A DNA stretch of 42,760 nucleotides from Flavobacteriales bacterium UBA1531. GTDB lineage: Bacteria > Bacteroidota > Bacteroidia > Flavobacteriales_D > Sanyastnellaceae. Position 1 is the first letter of the stretch; every line of letters begins with the position of its first letter. The stretch spans positions 1 through 42,760 of the forward strand of contig DCPZ01000069.1 of NCBI GenBank assembly GCA_002323795.1. The letters run 5' to 3'. Both the position numbers and the translations under genes were made by a program. Under the pieces are notes generated by a model that saw only the letters and a list, made by a program, of their open reading frames with translations, had not been told where the DNA came from and did not search any database. Below are positions 9,001-14,615 of the stretch, one piece after another.

Positions 9001-11315
9001 AAAGTCAGTTCCAGCCATGGATTAGTTCATTCGTTGCAGGTTCTGATACCGATGGAAACGACTTCGTCATCGACGATTGGACAGGAGGTGCTTGGTTCTT
9101 AACCAACGGAGCGCCAAATGGCTTGCCTGATGCTGAGAACCAACGCGTACTGATTATGCAGATGACCACTTCCGGATCATTTGATGGTACATTGAACGCT
9201 CAAATCTTCCGTGGAGGCGATGGCTCCGATGACATCTTCAAGACGTTCTCCTTCGATGGTGTAGGAACTTTCAATGCCAATGGAGAGTCGGTTTCAGGCT
9301 CAGGCAATGCCTGCGGATGTACGGATCCAGAAGCGTCGAATTACGATGAAGATGCGGCATACGAAAACGATACGTGCTTATATCCAGGCTGCACTGATGT
9401 TGAGGCTTGTAACTACGAAGCTGATGCAAACACAGACGACAACTCTTGCAATTATGCAGCTGAAGGATACGACTGCGACGGTGCATGCTTGAACGACACT
9501 GATGGTGATGGAGTTTGCGACGAATTTGAAATCGCAGGTTGCCAGGATGCCGTTGCGTGCAATTACAATGCAGAGGCTACAGACGAAGACGGATCATGTA
9601 CGTATGCCGATGAGGGCTATGACTGCGATGGCAACTGCCTCGAAGACATGGACGGAGACGGTGTATGTGATGCGTTCGAAATTGCTGGTTGTCAAGATGA
9701 ATCAGCGTGCAACTACGCTGCAGATGCTACTGATGACGACGGCTCTTGCGAGTATGCAGATGCTGGTTATGATTGCGACGGTGTTTGTTTGAATGATGCA
9801 GATGCTGATGGTATTTGTGACGAGTTTGAGATTGCCGGCTGTCAAGATGCAGCGGCCTGCAACTTCAATCCGGACGCTACTGACGAAGACGGATCTTGCA
9901 GCTACGCTGACGAAGGCTATGACTGCGATGGCAACTGCCTCGAAGACATGGATGGAGATGGGGTTTGTGATCCATTCGAAATCTCAGGTTGCCAAGATGC
10001 AACAGCTTGCAACTACAATGCAGAAGCTACAGACGAAGATGGTTCTTGCACCTATGCCGACGAGGGCTATGACTGCGATGGCAATTGCCTCGAAGACATG
10101 GACGGAGACGGTGTTTGTGATGCATTCGAAATTGCTGGTTGTCAAGACGAATCAGCATGCAACTACTCTTCAGAGGCTACGGATGACGACGGCTCTTGCG
10201 AGTATGCAGTTGCCGGTTACGATTGCGATGGTGTTTGCTTGAGTGATGCTGACGGCGATGGAGTTTGTGACGAGTTCGAAATTGCAGGTTGCCAGGATGA
10301 GACGGCATGTAATTTCAACGCCGATGCCACCGACGCGGACGGTTCTTGCACATACGCAGCTGCGGGCTACGATTGTGATGGTAACTGTCTAGCCGACGCT
10401 GACGGGGATGGAGTTTGCGACGAGTTCGAAGTGGCTGGGTGTCAAGACGACATGGCTTGCAACTTTGATGAGAACGCGACAGATGATGACGGATCATGCG
10501 CATATGCTGACGAAGGATATGATTGCGATGGCAATTGCCTCGAAGACATGGACGGAGATGGAGTATGTGATCCGTTTGAAATCGCTGGCTGCCAAGACGA
10601 CATGGCTTGCAACTACAATGCCGAAGCTACCGATGATGACGGCTCATGCACTTATGCTGATGCTGGTTATGACTGCGAAGGCAACTGCCTAGCAGATGCT
10701 GACGGAGATGGTGTTTGTGACGATTTTGAAATTGAGGGTTGTGTCTACATGAACGCTGCAAACTTCGATGCTTCAGCCACCGATGATGACGGAAGTTGTG
10801 CATTCGAAGGATGTCAGAATGATGATTTTGCAAACTTCAATAGCTATGCGAACGCTGATGGCGAATGCAGCGATGCACCTGTAAGCGCTGACTTCAATGG
10901 AGATGGCGTGGTGCAGAACCAAGATCTCTTGGACTTCCTGTTGGCCTACGGTCAGTCAGGTCCTGTCTGGGGTGGTGTCGACTGGGTGCAGGAGGCTTGT
11001 AACATTGAGCCAATTCCTTTGGAAGACCTATACATACCTGTGGACTACTGTGGATCTGAAGATCCCGCTCCGCTTTGTGAAATGATTGGTTGCACATACC
11101 CAGAAGCTAGTAACTACGACGCCGATGCGACCGTTGAGAGCGGAGATTGCGTTTGGACAGGTTGCACAGATGCTGATGCGCTCAACTACAATTCAATCGC
11201 CAATTTGGATGATGACACATGCAATTACCAGGTATGTCCTGACTTTAACAACGATGGACAGGTGCAAGCGCAAGATCTATTGAACTTCTTGCTTGCTTGG
11301 GGTATGACTTATTAA
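3..11315 (+). CDS. Giant secreted Cys/Asp-rich repeat protein (5' end outside window)
   Basis: The frame is open from the first full codon, so the true start lies upstream; 3770 residues are visible. About 59 units of the form GCTDxxACNYDxxATDDDGSC were counted by eye. Many alternate with GYDCDGxCLxDxDGDGxCDxFEI segments, whose DxDGDG spacing resembles calcium-binding thrombospondin type-3 repeats, and with CGVCGGDGIAEGACDCDG units. Embedded are two lamin-tail-like domains (270-1803), four larger beta-rich domains (5220-9315) and two C-terminal dockerin-like EF-hand segments (10890-11303). Paired cysteines and acidic loops suggest an extracellular, disulfide-stabilised, Ca-binding stalk or adhesin. 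No catalytic domain is recognisable and no canonical type IX sorting domain closes the protein. Export by a signal peptide is inferred, since the N-terminus is absent. Function is unknown; adhesion or surface-layer roles are inference. Confidence 0.9.
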   Translation, partial: GGNGIADGACDCDGNVLDECGVCGGDGIAEGACDCDGTLPASGYDCDGVCLNDTDADGTCDEFEIAGCTDETATNYNPEATDDDGTCTSLTLALALQGILDFTVPEGGSNGKAIHVVASADIADLSSFGIGVANNGGGTDGEEYTFPVASVSEGDDILVVRSEEAMSAYFAGCYAEFEHVFMGNSGISQNGDDAIELFELSTVIETFGDVDVDGSGQEWEYVDTWAYKVDGVWTYGALNCTDGTQTTYESDCPYPLCPALPEGCTDETACNYDNEAILDDGSCLQLDECGVCGGSGIAEGACDCDGNGPAEGYDCDGTCLNDVDGDGTCDEFEQGGCTDPMACNYDAEASEENGTCQYTDECGVCGGDGIAEGACDCDGTLPDEGYDCNGVCLNDADGDQVCDEFEIGGCTDAEAPNYNSEATDDDGSCASLTYALALQGIIDFTVPSGGSNGKAIHVVASADIADLSSFGIGVANNGGGTDGEEYTFPAASVSAGDDILVVRSEEAMAAYFADCYSEFEYVFLGNSGISQNGDDAIELFEYTVVIETFGDIDVDGSGEEWEYLDSWAYKVDGVWTYGGVNCTDGTQTTYDSDCPYPLCPLTILGCMDATACNYDMDATEDDGSCAQLDECGVCGGDGIAEGACDCDGNVLDECGVCGGNGIPEGACDCDGNVLDACGVCGGEGIPEGDCDCDGNVADECGECGGDGIAEGACDCDGTLPADGYDCDGVCLNDTDGDGTCDEFEIAGCTDEMACNYDASATDDDGSCAILDECDVCGGEGIADGACDCDGNGPEAGYDCEGVCVSDADGDGTCDEFEVAGCTDETACNYNADATEEDNSCAEVDECGVCGGTGILEGACDCEGNLPAFAYDCDGNCLSDEDGDGICDELEFPGCLDPGASNYDASATYDDGSCEYAGCTISSACNYDPSWDVLDADACDFESCVGCTNPIACNYEEDNTTENGSCVYASAGYDCDGVCLNDADGDEICDDQEIAGCDDATACNFDSAATDNDGSCDYADAGYDCDGACLNDVDGDGTCDEFEVAGCTEEGACNYSASATDDNDSCTYAESGYDCAGDCLVDSDGDGTCDQFEVFGCTDPNAANFDGDNTEENGSCQYPGCTLSNACNFDSTANANDGSCEFQSCLGCTDASACNFDATASGDDGSCIAAEAGYDCDGNCLNDSDGDDVCDEFEIAGCQDQSACNYDEDATDSDPSACDFSCYGCMATNACNFDPTATLQPDGACEYEACVGCTNDAACNFDPAALISAPGSCEYPVNSFVDCSGACVNDSDEDGVCDEQEIFGCTDENAPNYEAFATENDGSCQVGGCIIPSPNFSCNFDPEADYLIFSMCVNPPCSSTGGSPIPGAILVPGCTDMFACNYDPAATEDDGSCDYLACLGCTDTEACNYDEDAIYNDGSCDYVTCAVSGCTNVNACNFNSEATSEDGSCEYTSCTGCTDETADNYDESATTDNGSCLFSGCTFPNACNYDATANFFDASCEYTSCVGCMDSTACTYDPAATISNASQCDYADEFYSCEGACLNDNDSDGTCDELEVAGCTDAQASNYDENATDEDGSCAYPVPGCTLASACNYDSAATENDGSCEFTSCVGCLDGAACNFDAEALYNDQSACEFPLFYYDCDGNCLSDVDGDGICDETDNCSNATACNYDDAFNLPCAEVDACGVCGGDGVDTDGDGICDSEEIFGCDALDACNYDSAATENDGSCSYCGCPATDANFDGYEVIVEPHMVHTSGELNGLTTYRLYLETDGSEDLVTSFTGNGEWGLELNTTSSFYQHFAGGWSAVGQNPALMGQFPNLIYDSYVTVQLDGPASLSSNEINPISLPGSWVSEFESGQNIMINDFIGSGWYVTPDGSNTAVDGNNRMLFAQLTTDGIISGQFRAQVFPMGDNINDERVDLSFSQPLCGCTDESACNYTVGAVEDDGSCVFDTGVTDCSGECYNDTDGDGICDENEVAGCTDATAANYEGSATDDDGSCEYPTLGCTDEFACNYDAEATEDNGSCEYPASFAVDCDGNCLIDTDGDGICNQDEILGCTFANACNFQQEATEENGSCIFAAEGYDCDGNCLADADGDGVCDQFEVFGCTDAVACNYDMDNTEEDGSCDYCSCGDPASNYSITVEEYAVDGIAGMTTYRFYVDMENPTDFLSAMYGTAANPLSVMTSDGFYNDDFASGSTADGINSAFFTIFPELEYDSWVTIGIDNAPQGSEVAIGTVESEGQPWIGAFNATSETSGQDILIDHLSLFGGAWYVTNGSANGLPDEDNQRVLFMQLTTSGSISGTVNAQIFPDGNGDNELFKTFSFDGTGTFSADNESENGLGNSCGCTDDQADNFDFEATYDDGNCLYYGCTEAGACNYDVGANTEDGSCFYASTGYDCEGVCLNDADGDGVCDEFEISGCIDPMACNYNAASTESSECTYTDGFCESCSGETDGTGTVVDNDADNDGICDADEIEGCQDDTACNFLPTATNDDGSCEYCSCQGNTASEEGYGVIVNPVVVHTEGDLAGMTTYEVFLTTPNAGDLVTALIGDNNFALNLASSTSFYQHPEGGVTPEFISDMMIDAMPNLAYDSYVTVGLDGPASDAGEANAGVIPGPWSSEFEAGGPVIIEDELGGGWYVVPSASNAEVGADLRILVAQLTTDGQISGSFRAQVFPNGNNEDDDRVDITFMDAICGCNDPEALNFDPMANFLVEGSCDFPIYGCVDEMACNFDDGATTDDGSCVYSDGITDCDGNCINDADGDFVCDENEVEGCLNPNACNYVDPSLVTELVECLFAETGYDCDGNCLVDSDADGICDEFEIPGCLDVAACNYVADATDEIECVYEIEGYDCDGNCLVDTDGDGVCDAFEVSGCTDSAACNYDVANTDEDGSCDFCSCGDPFSGYTLQVEEHAFDGIPGMTTYRFYIGMESNDDFLSAIYGSLQNPMSLSTSDGFYNDAFASGATAEGLNASLFGLFPTLEFDSWVTIGVESAAVAPEVSTGTVESQFQPWISSFVAGSDTDGNDFVIDDWTGGAWFLTNGAPNGLPDAENQRVLIMQMTTSGSFDGTLNAQIFRGGDGSDDIFKTFSFDGVGTFNANGESVSGSGNACGCTDPEASNYDEDAAYENDTCLYPGCTDVEACNYEADANTDDNSCNYAAEGYDCDGACLNDTDGDGVCDEFEIAGCQDAVACNYNAEATDEDGSCTYADEGYDCDGNCLEDMDGDGVCDAFEIAGCQDESACNYAADATDDDGSCEYADAGYDCDGVCLNDADADGICDEFEIAGCQDAAACNFNPDATDEDGSCSYADEGYDCDGNCLEDMDGDGVCDPFEISGCQDATACNYNAEATDEDGSCTYADEGYDCDGNCLEDMDGDGVCDAFEIAGCQDESACNYSSEATDDDGSCEYAVAGYDCDGVCLSDADGDGVCDEFEIAGCQDETACNFNADATDADGSCTYAAAGYDCDGNCLADADGDGVCDEFEVAGCQDDMACNFDENATDDDGSCAYADEGYDCDGNCLEDMDGDGVCDPFEIAGCQDDMACNYNAEATDDDGSCTYADAGYDCEGNCLADADGDGVCDDFEIEGCVYMNAANFDASATDDDGSCAFEGCQNDDFANFNSYANADGECSDAPVSADFNGDGVVQNQDLLDFLLAYGQSGPVWGGVDWVQEACNIEPIPLEDLYIPVDYCGSEDPAPLCEMIGCTYPEASNYDADATVESGDCVWTGCTDADALNYNSIANLDDDTCNYQVCPDFNNDGQVQAQDLLNFLLAWGMTY
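270..1803 (+). repeat. Two copies of a lamin-tail-like domain inside the giant gene
   Basis: Copy 1 begins near 270 and copy 2 near 1296, each about 170 codons, with a spacing of 1026 bases. Both carry ALQGI(L/I)DF, GKAIHVVASADIADLSSFG, NSGISQNGDDAIELFE and WEY(V/L)D(T/S)WAYK. The NGDDAIEL and WEYxDxWAY pattern is that of lamin-tail-domain (LTD) segments found in Bacteroidota extracellular proteins. The protein copies are nearly identical while many third codon positions differ. Between the copies lie GCTD-type and CGVCGG-type units. Confidence 0.75.
1884..2159 (+). repeat. Four tandem 69-bp units (CGVCGG-type, 23 residues each)
   Basis: Units start at 1884, 1953, 2022 and 2091. Each encodes a leucine or alanine followed by DECGVCGG(D/N/E)GI(A/P)EGACDCDGN-like sequence. 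The same unit opens the window at position 3, so a related array probably continues upstream. The motif resembles the Cys-rich segments of thrombospondin/COMP-like proteins. Confidence 0.85.
5220..9315 (+). repeat. Four beta-rich domains in A-B-A-B order, produced by a ~2.3-kb internal duplication
   Basis: Domains begin near 5220 (A1), 6393 (B1), 7515 (A2) and 8694 (B2), each about 185-210 codons. All share a G(L/M)TTYxxY/F segment near the start, an FP(E/N/T)LxxDSxVT(V/I) motif in the middle, and a GxWYxT/V...RxLxxQ(L/M)TTxG...AQ(V/I)F motif near the end. Matching positions are offset by 2301 bases for A (5271 to 7572) and 2298 for B (6414 to 8712). The linkers also match, for example the CSCGDP stretch just before both B domains. 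I do not recognise a named family for these domains. Confidence 0.8.
9387..10736 (+). repeat. Nine tandem 150-bp units (50-residue Cys/Asp-rich module)
   Basis: Units start at 9387, 9537, 9687, 9837, 9987, 10137, 10287, 10437 and 10587, an exact 150-base period. Each combines a GCQDxxACNY/F unit with a GYDCDGxCL segment and a DGDGxCDxFEI segment. Units differ in recurring ways (NCLEDMDG versus VCLNDADG). The set at 9537-9986 resembles that at 9987-10436, suggesting a partial 450-bp higher-order repeat. This is the most homogeneous part of the gene. Confidence 0.9.
10890..11303 (+). other. Two dockerin-like EF-hand segments at the protein C-terminus
   Basis: The segment at 10890-10952 encodes DFNGDGVVQNQDLLDFLLAYG-like sequence and that at 11241-11303 encodes DFNNDGQVQAQDLLNFLLAWG-like sequence. 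Both have the D-x-N-x-D-G loop plus a following hydrophobic helix, as in dockerin type I half-repeats. Two GCT-type Cys-rich units separate them. The second is followed by only three residues before the stop. Calcium binding is inferred from the loop ligands; a cohesin partner is not visible in the window. Confidence 0.7.
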
Positions 11316-11332
11316 TCCAGCATAGACTGCGA

Positions 11333-11376
11333 AAAGCGGGTCGCCTTTCTTCGGATTGGCGGCCTGTTTTGTTTTG
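11333..11376 (+). terminator. Intrinsic terminator after the giant gene
   Basis: A stem forms between 11333-11345 and 11358-11370, 13 pairs including three G-T pairs, with a 12-base loop. The descending arm runs into T-rich sequence (gttttgtttt). It lies 18 bases after the stop codon. Confidence 0.7.
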
Positions 11377-11415
11377 TGGCAAATTTCGTAATGACTAGAT
11401 TTAGCGAAAAATTTG
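11373..11415 (+). promoter_or_regulatory. Candidate promoter region for the propeller-like gene
   Basis: Two overlapping Bacteroidota-type arrangements are possible. TTTG (11373-11376) is followed after 19 bases by TAGATTTA (11396-11403). Alternatively the -7 element could be AAAATTTG (11408-11415), one mismatch from TAnnTTTG and only 3 bases before the ATG at 11419. Confidence 0.35.
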
Positions 11416-11418
11416 AAA

Positions 11419-12633
11419 ATGCGAGCAGTAATCTTCTCTTCCTTAGCAGTGATATTTTGTAGCCTGGTTGCCTTAAATCTGAAAGCACAAAATTATTTGC
11501 ATCAAGTGATTGTCCTCAACGAAGGTTGGTCTGATTGGCAAACTGGAGAAGTCATTGAGCCGGCGACTATGGCCATGTATGATCCAGGACTGGCAACGTA
11601 TGCGGTGGTCGATACCATTGAAGATGCGGGTTTTGTTTCAGATGCTTTAATTTTTAATGAAAAGATTTATGTTGCCGCTGATGGAGCACTTTTGAAGTAC
11701 GATGCCAATTCATACGAATTGCTCCAATCTGAGAACATTGTGGGCATTCGAAAAATGGTCCTGCACAACAGCTTGATTTACATCACCCGAGGAGATGTTG
11801 ATGATCAAGGGGTTAGTTTGGAGTTGGATTCGTACTTCCAATGGTATGATGCTGAAACGCTTGAATTGGTGGGTGAGTTGACAGTCTACGAGAATGGCCC
11901 TCAGTTCGCTACAGAAGGCATTGCTTTAGCTGGAGAACGAATTTATTTTGCCATCAACAATGCCTTTGATTGGGGCAATGAAGTGGGATTTCTTGGCGCT
12001 TATGACATTATAGGGGATGAATATGCTCAATGGGACTTGGGTGATAACGGCATCAATCCTTATCACGTTTTCGAGGTTGGTGGAACTGTTGTAAGCGTCA
12101 ATAACAGGGATTACGGATCGACCTCGCTGAGTGGCCTCAACGTGGACGAAGATTTGGTTGAAACAATCGAGGTATCGGAAGCCAACGCGGGCTGCCTCGC
12201 TGCTGTAGCCGTTGACTCAGAGCTGCGTTATCAAATCACCGGTGAAACAGTCATTCGACAAAGCAATGCTCAGGACCTCTCAAGCTCCACTGCTTGGATT
12301 TCTGATTGTCCTTCTTACTATGGAATGGCAATTGATGAGATCTCAGGTGAGGTCTATGGCTCCGTGACAGATTACAGCACGTATGGATTGATGGAGATTC
12401 GAACTTCAACCGGTCAGTTGGTCAGTCAGTTTGACTGCGGAGTGAGTCCTGGTGTTATTTGTATGGATGTACGAACCATTTCAGGGATAGTGAGCGATTT
12501 GCAGCAAAGTTCGGTGGCAGGTGCGACCGAACAGCAATTTGATGTTTCAGGCCGGGCGATGCCGTTAGGTCCTATTGATGGAATCATGCTGGACGGTCGA
12601 GGCCGCAAAGTGATTTCTTTGAATCGAAACTAA
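11419..12633 (+). CDS. Secreted propeller-like protein of unknown function
   Basis: The product has 404 residues from the ATG at 11419; a TTG six bases earlier in the same frame is a less likely start. An N-terminal signal peptide is clear (MRAVIFSSLAVIFCSL... ending near LKAQ). The body holds repeated blade-like phrases such as KIYVAADGALLKYD, LIYITRGD and RIYFAINNAFDWG. These resemble the DUF5074/YncE-type seven-bladed propellers of Bacteroidota. The C-terminus (FDVSGRAMP... GRGRKVISLN) looks like a short or degenerate type IX sorting tail. It follows the giant gene on the same strand but past a terminator. A ligand or enzymatic role cannot be assigned. Confidence 0.8.
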   Translation: MRAVIFSSLAVIFCSLVALNLKAQNYLHQVIVLNEGWSDWQTGEVIEPATMAMYDPGLATYAVVDTIEDAGFVSDALIFNEKIYVAADGALLKYDANSYELLQSENIVGIRKMVLHNSLIYITRGDVDDQGVSLELDSYFQWYDAETLELVGELTVYENGPQFATEGIALAGERIYFAINNAFDWGNEVGFLGAYDIIGDEYAQWDLGDNGINPYHVFEVGGTVVSVNNRDYGSTSLSGLNVDEDLVETIEVSEANAGCLAAVAVDSELRYQITGETVIRQSNAQDLSSSTAWISDCPSYYGMAIDEISGEVYGSVTDYSTYGLMEIRTSTGQLVSQFDCGVSPGVICMDVRTISGIVSDLQQSSVAGATEQQFDVSGRAMPLGPIDGIMLDGRGRKVISLNRN

Positions 12634-12650
12634 GTCCCCACAAACGAGGC

Positions 12651-13577
12651 CTATACAAGAAACAGGAGGAAAGCTAAACCTCCACCAAGGGTTAGTTTTT
12701 GCCATGCAGAAACAGAGTCAATTCGTTTGCGAAACAACTGAACAGTGGCTCCGAGAAAAGGTATCAAAAAGATAAGGCTCTCCGTACCAAGGTTGAATTG
12801 CAGTGAAGCCAGAATGCCCGCACTGATGAGCATTGGCCAAGCGCAAAGGTGTGAGATTTTGAGAAAACGCACGGAACGTTCTCGTCCCCAGCGCACGGGA
12901 ATGGTGTCATAACCGGAATCAGCGTCGCCCACTATATCCTGTAGATCTTTTGTGACTTCTCTTAAGAATGTAATGACCAGACTGAGCAAGGCGTACGTAA
13001 CCAAGCCTTTTCCGGCAGGCTCATGAAGGATCTCGTGCCAGGCGCTGAAGTTGAACGCTCCAAGCGTGCACCAGAGGGGGAGTTGACCAACAATCAACGA
13101 TACGATGACGTTACCTCGAAGAAATCGCCTTTTGAACATCGGGGAATAAAGCCATAGCAAACCAGCGACAACAGCAGACCACACAAAGGGAGTCGGCGTT
13201 CTCCAATTGATCGAAATTGCAAGTGCCATGGACATCGCTGCTCCAACCATGAAATGATGAACTAGCAATGCGGTTCTGCGACTTACGACGCGTCCTACTA
13301 GTGCTCGTCTTGGCTTATTGACCAGATCTTCTGCGACATCGAAATAATCATTGATAACATTGCCACTTGCGGCGAGTAACATCATGATTATCATTGGAAT
13401 TAAGAAGTCTAACTCAAGTAATTTATAAGATCCTGGTTTGATCCAGGCCATGCGAATGAGCATCATGCTAATACCAACCATGAGCACATTCCAGGGGCGC
13501 GTGATTCTTACACAGGCCCAAAAAGGCGACGTGGTGATTGGAATGGTATGCTTCGATTGTTCAGCCATTTGAGGCAT
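12651..13577 (-). CDS. UbiA-family membrane prenyltransferase
   Basis: An integral membrane enzyme of 308 residues that would transfer a polyprenyl group from a polyprenyl diphosphate to an acceptor. Both Asp-rich motifs are present: NDYFDVAED at residues 76-84, and DLQDIVGDADSGYDTIPVRW at 211-230. Several hydrophobic helices lie between and after them. Related Bacteroidota proteins are often labelled geranylgeranylglycerol-phosphate geranylgeranyltransferase-like, but the acceptor (quinone, lipid or other) cannot be read from sequence. The start overlaps the end of the asparaginase gene by 17 bases; an in-frame ATG at 13568 would give an 8-base overlap and is equally possible. Co-transcription with the asparaginase is likely. 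Confidence 0.85.
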   Translation of the reverse strand: MPQMAEQSKHTIPITTSPFWACVRITRPWNVLMVGISMMLIRMAWIKPGSYKLLELDFLIPMIIMMLLAASGNVINDYFDVAEDLVNKPRRALVGRVVSRRTALLVHHFMVGAAMSMALAISINWRTPTPFVWSAVVAGLLWLYSPMFKRRFLRGNVIVSLIVGQLPLWCTLGAFNFSAWHEILHEPAGKGLVTYALLSLVITFLREVTKDLQDIVGDADSGYDTIPVRWGRERSVRFLKISHLCAWPMLISAGILASLQFNLGTESLIFLIPFLGATVQLFRKRIDSVSAWQKLTLGGGLAFLLFLV

Positions 13578-14583
13578 CTATCAATTGACCAACGATGGAG
13601 TTTGAATCTTCGGGGTCTGGTCTGTGCAATGCATAATTGAAGCCAGAATGGATGGCATGGCCTCCTACAGATCCATCTTTTCCGAGGGCGAGATATCCCA
13701 CTTGCAGATTTTCAACAGGCATTGCCTTCATAATGCGATGAACAGCTTCTTCGCAAGCCTCTTGGGCTTTAGCTCCTTGCCTCATCAATTCGACGACGAG
13801 GAACGAACCGACCGTTTTCATCACAGCTTCGCCAAGACCGGTGGCTGTGGCGCCTCCAATGGCACCATCCACATACAAGCCTGCGCCAATGATGGGACTG
13901 TCTCCCACGCGACCGTGCATTTTGAAGGCTACACCACTTGTTGTGCAGCCGCCAGCGAGTCTACCTTTTTGGTCCAATGCAAGCAGTCCAATGGTATCGT
14001 GATTTTCGATGTTAATTTTCGGCGCGTAATTGGATTCGACCCGCCATTTTTTCCAAGCCTTTTTAGAGGCCTCTGTTAAAAGCGGCGAATTGGGCATGTT
14101 GAGTTCTCTCGCGTACTGTTCAGCACCTGCACCTGCCAGCATAACGTGCGGTGTGTTCTCCATGACTTTTCGAGCCAAGGAGAGGGGATGGGCTACGTTT
14201 TGAACGAAACAAACGCTCCCCGCATTTTGCATGTGATCCATGATGCAGGCATCCAATGTGACGAATCCATCGCGATCAGGCAATCCACCTAATCCAACGC
14301 TTTGTCCTGTGGAATCGGCTTCTACAATCCGCGCACCGGCTTCAATCATATCCAGCGCTGTGCCGCCATTTGCAAGGGACTCGAAGCCAGCTTCATTTGC
14401 CGGCATTCCATGATTCCAAGTGGATACCATTGTCGGCGCACCACTGGACTCTTGACTTTGGTTTGTGGTAGCATACTCCTTCCGATTTGACCGAGCCAGT
14501 GCTTGTTGCCAGCTGAATCCAACACCCACACCTGCTGCGATCGCTGTAGCTCGTCGCAGGAAATTTCTTCTATCCACGCTCAT
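13561..14583 (-). CDS. N4-(beta-N-acetylglucosaminyl)-L-asparaginase (glycosylasparaginase), Tat-exported
   Basis: A 340-residue Ntn hydrolase that cleaves the GlcNAc-Asn link of N-glycopeptides. The autoprocessing site is visible as NHDTIGLLALD, with Thr197 expected to become the N-terminal nucleophile of the beta chain. GGCTTSGVAFK and GRVGDSPIIGAGLY match the substrate pocket of the family. The N-terminus begins MSVDRRNFLRRATA, a twin-arginine signal followed by a hydrophobic stretch, so a periplasmic location is expected, as for the flavobacterial enzyme. The chosen ATG at 14583 starts the Tat signal; a longer frame reaching 14655 would overlap the exporter gene and adds nothing recognisable. 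The next gene, the prenyltransferase, overlaps it. Confidence 0.93.
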   Translation of the reverse strand: MSVDRRNFLRRATAIAAGVGVGFSWQQALARSNRKEYATTNQSQESSGAPTMVSTWNHGMPANEAGFESLANGGTALDMIEAGARIVEADSTGQSVGLGGLPDRDGFVTLDACIMDHMQNAGSVCFVQNVAHPLSLARKVMENTPHVMLAGAGAEQYARELNMPNSPLLTEASKKAWKKWRVESNYAPKINIENHDTIGLLALDQKGRLAGGCTTSGVAFKMHGRVGDSPIIGAGLYVDGAIGGATATGLGEAVMKTVGSFLVVELMRQGAKAQEACEEAVHRIMKAMPVENLQVGYLALGKDGSVGGHAIHSGFNYALHRPDPEDSNSIVGQLIDASNG

Positions 14584-14587
14584 CCAT

Positions 14588-14595
14588 CGAAAATC
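14588..14595 (-). promoter_or_regulatory. Candidate -7 element before the glycosylasparaginase gene
   Basis: On the minus strand this reads GATTTTCG, one mismatch from TAnnTTCG, and ends 4 bases before the ATG at 14583. A proper -33 was not clear. Confidence 0.3.
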
Positions 14596-14615
14596 GCACA
14601 AAAATCGAGAAAAAA

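Noticed and set aside
9387..10736. Regular repeats that might suggest a CRISPR array
   Set aside because: The 150-bp units are coding, have no unique spacers between identical short repeats, and are not accompanied by cas genes.
227..10833. Many antisense and shifted-frame ORFs of 60-440 codons within the giant gene
   Set aside because: Their products are His/Arg/Ser- or Met/Thr-rich low-complexity shadows of the repeated GAT/TGC codons; the long plus frame explains the whole region.
13624..14079. Plus-strand ORF of 151 codons opposite the asparaginase gene
   Set aside because: It is fully antisense to a well-supported enzyme and its translation resembles no family.
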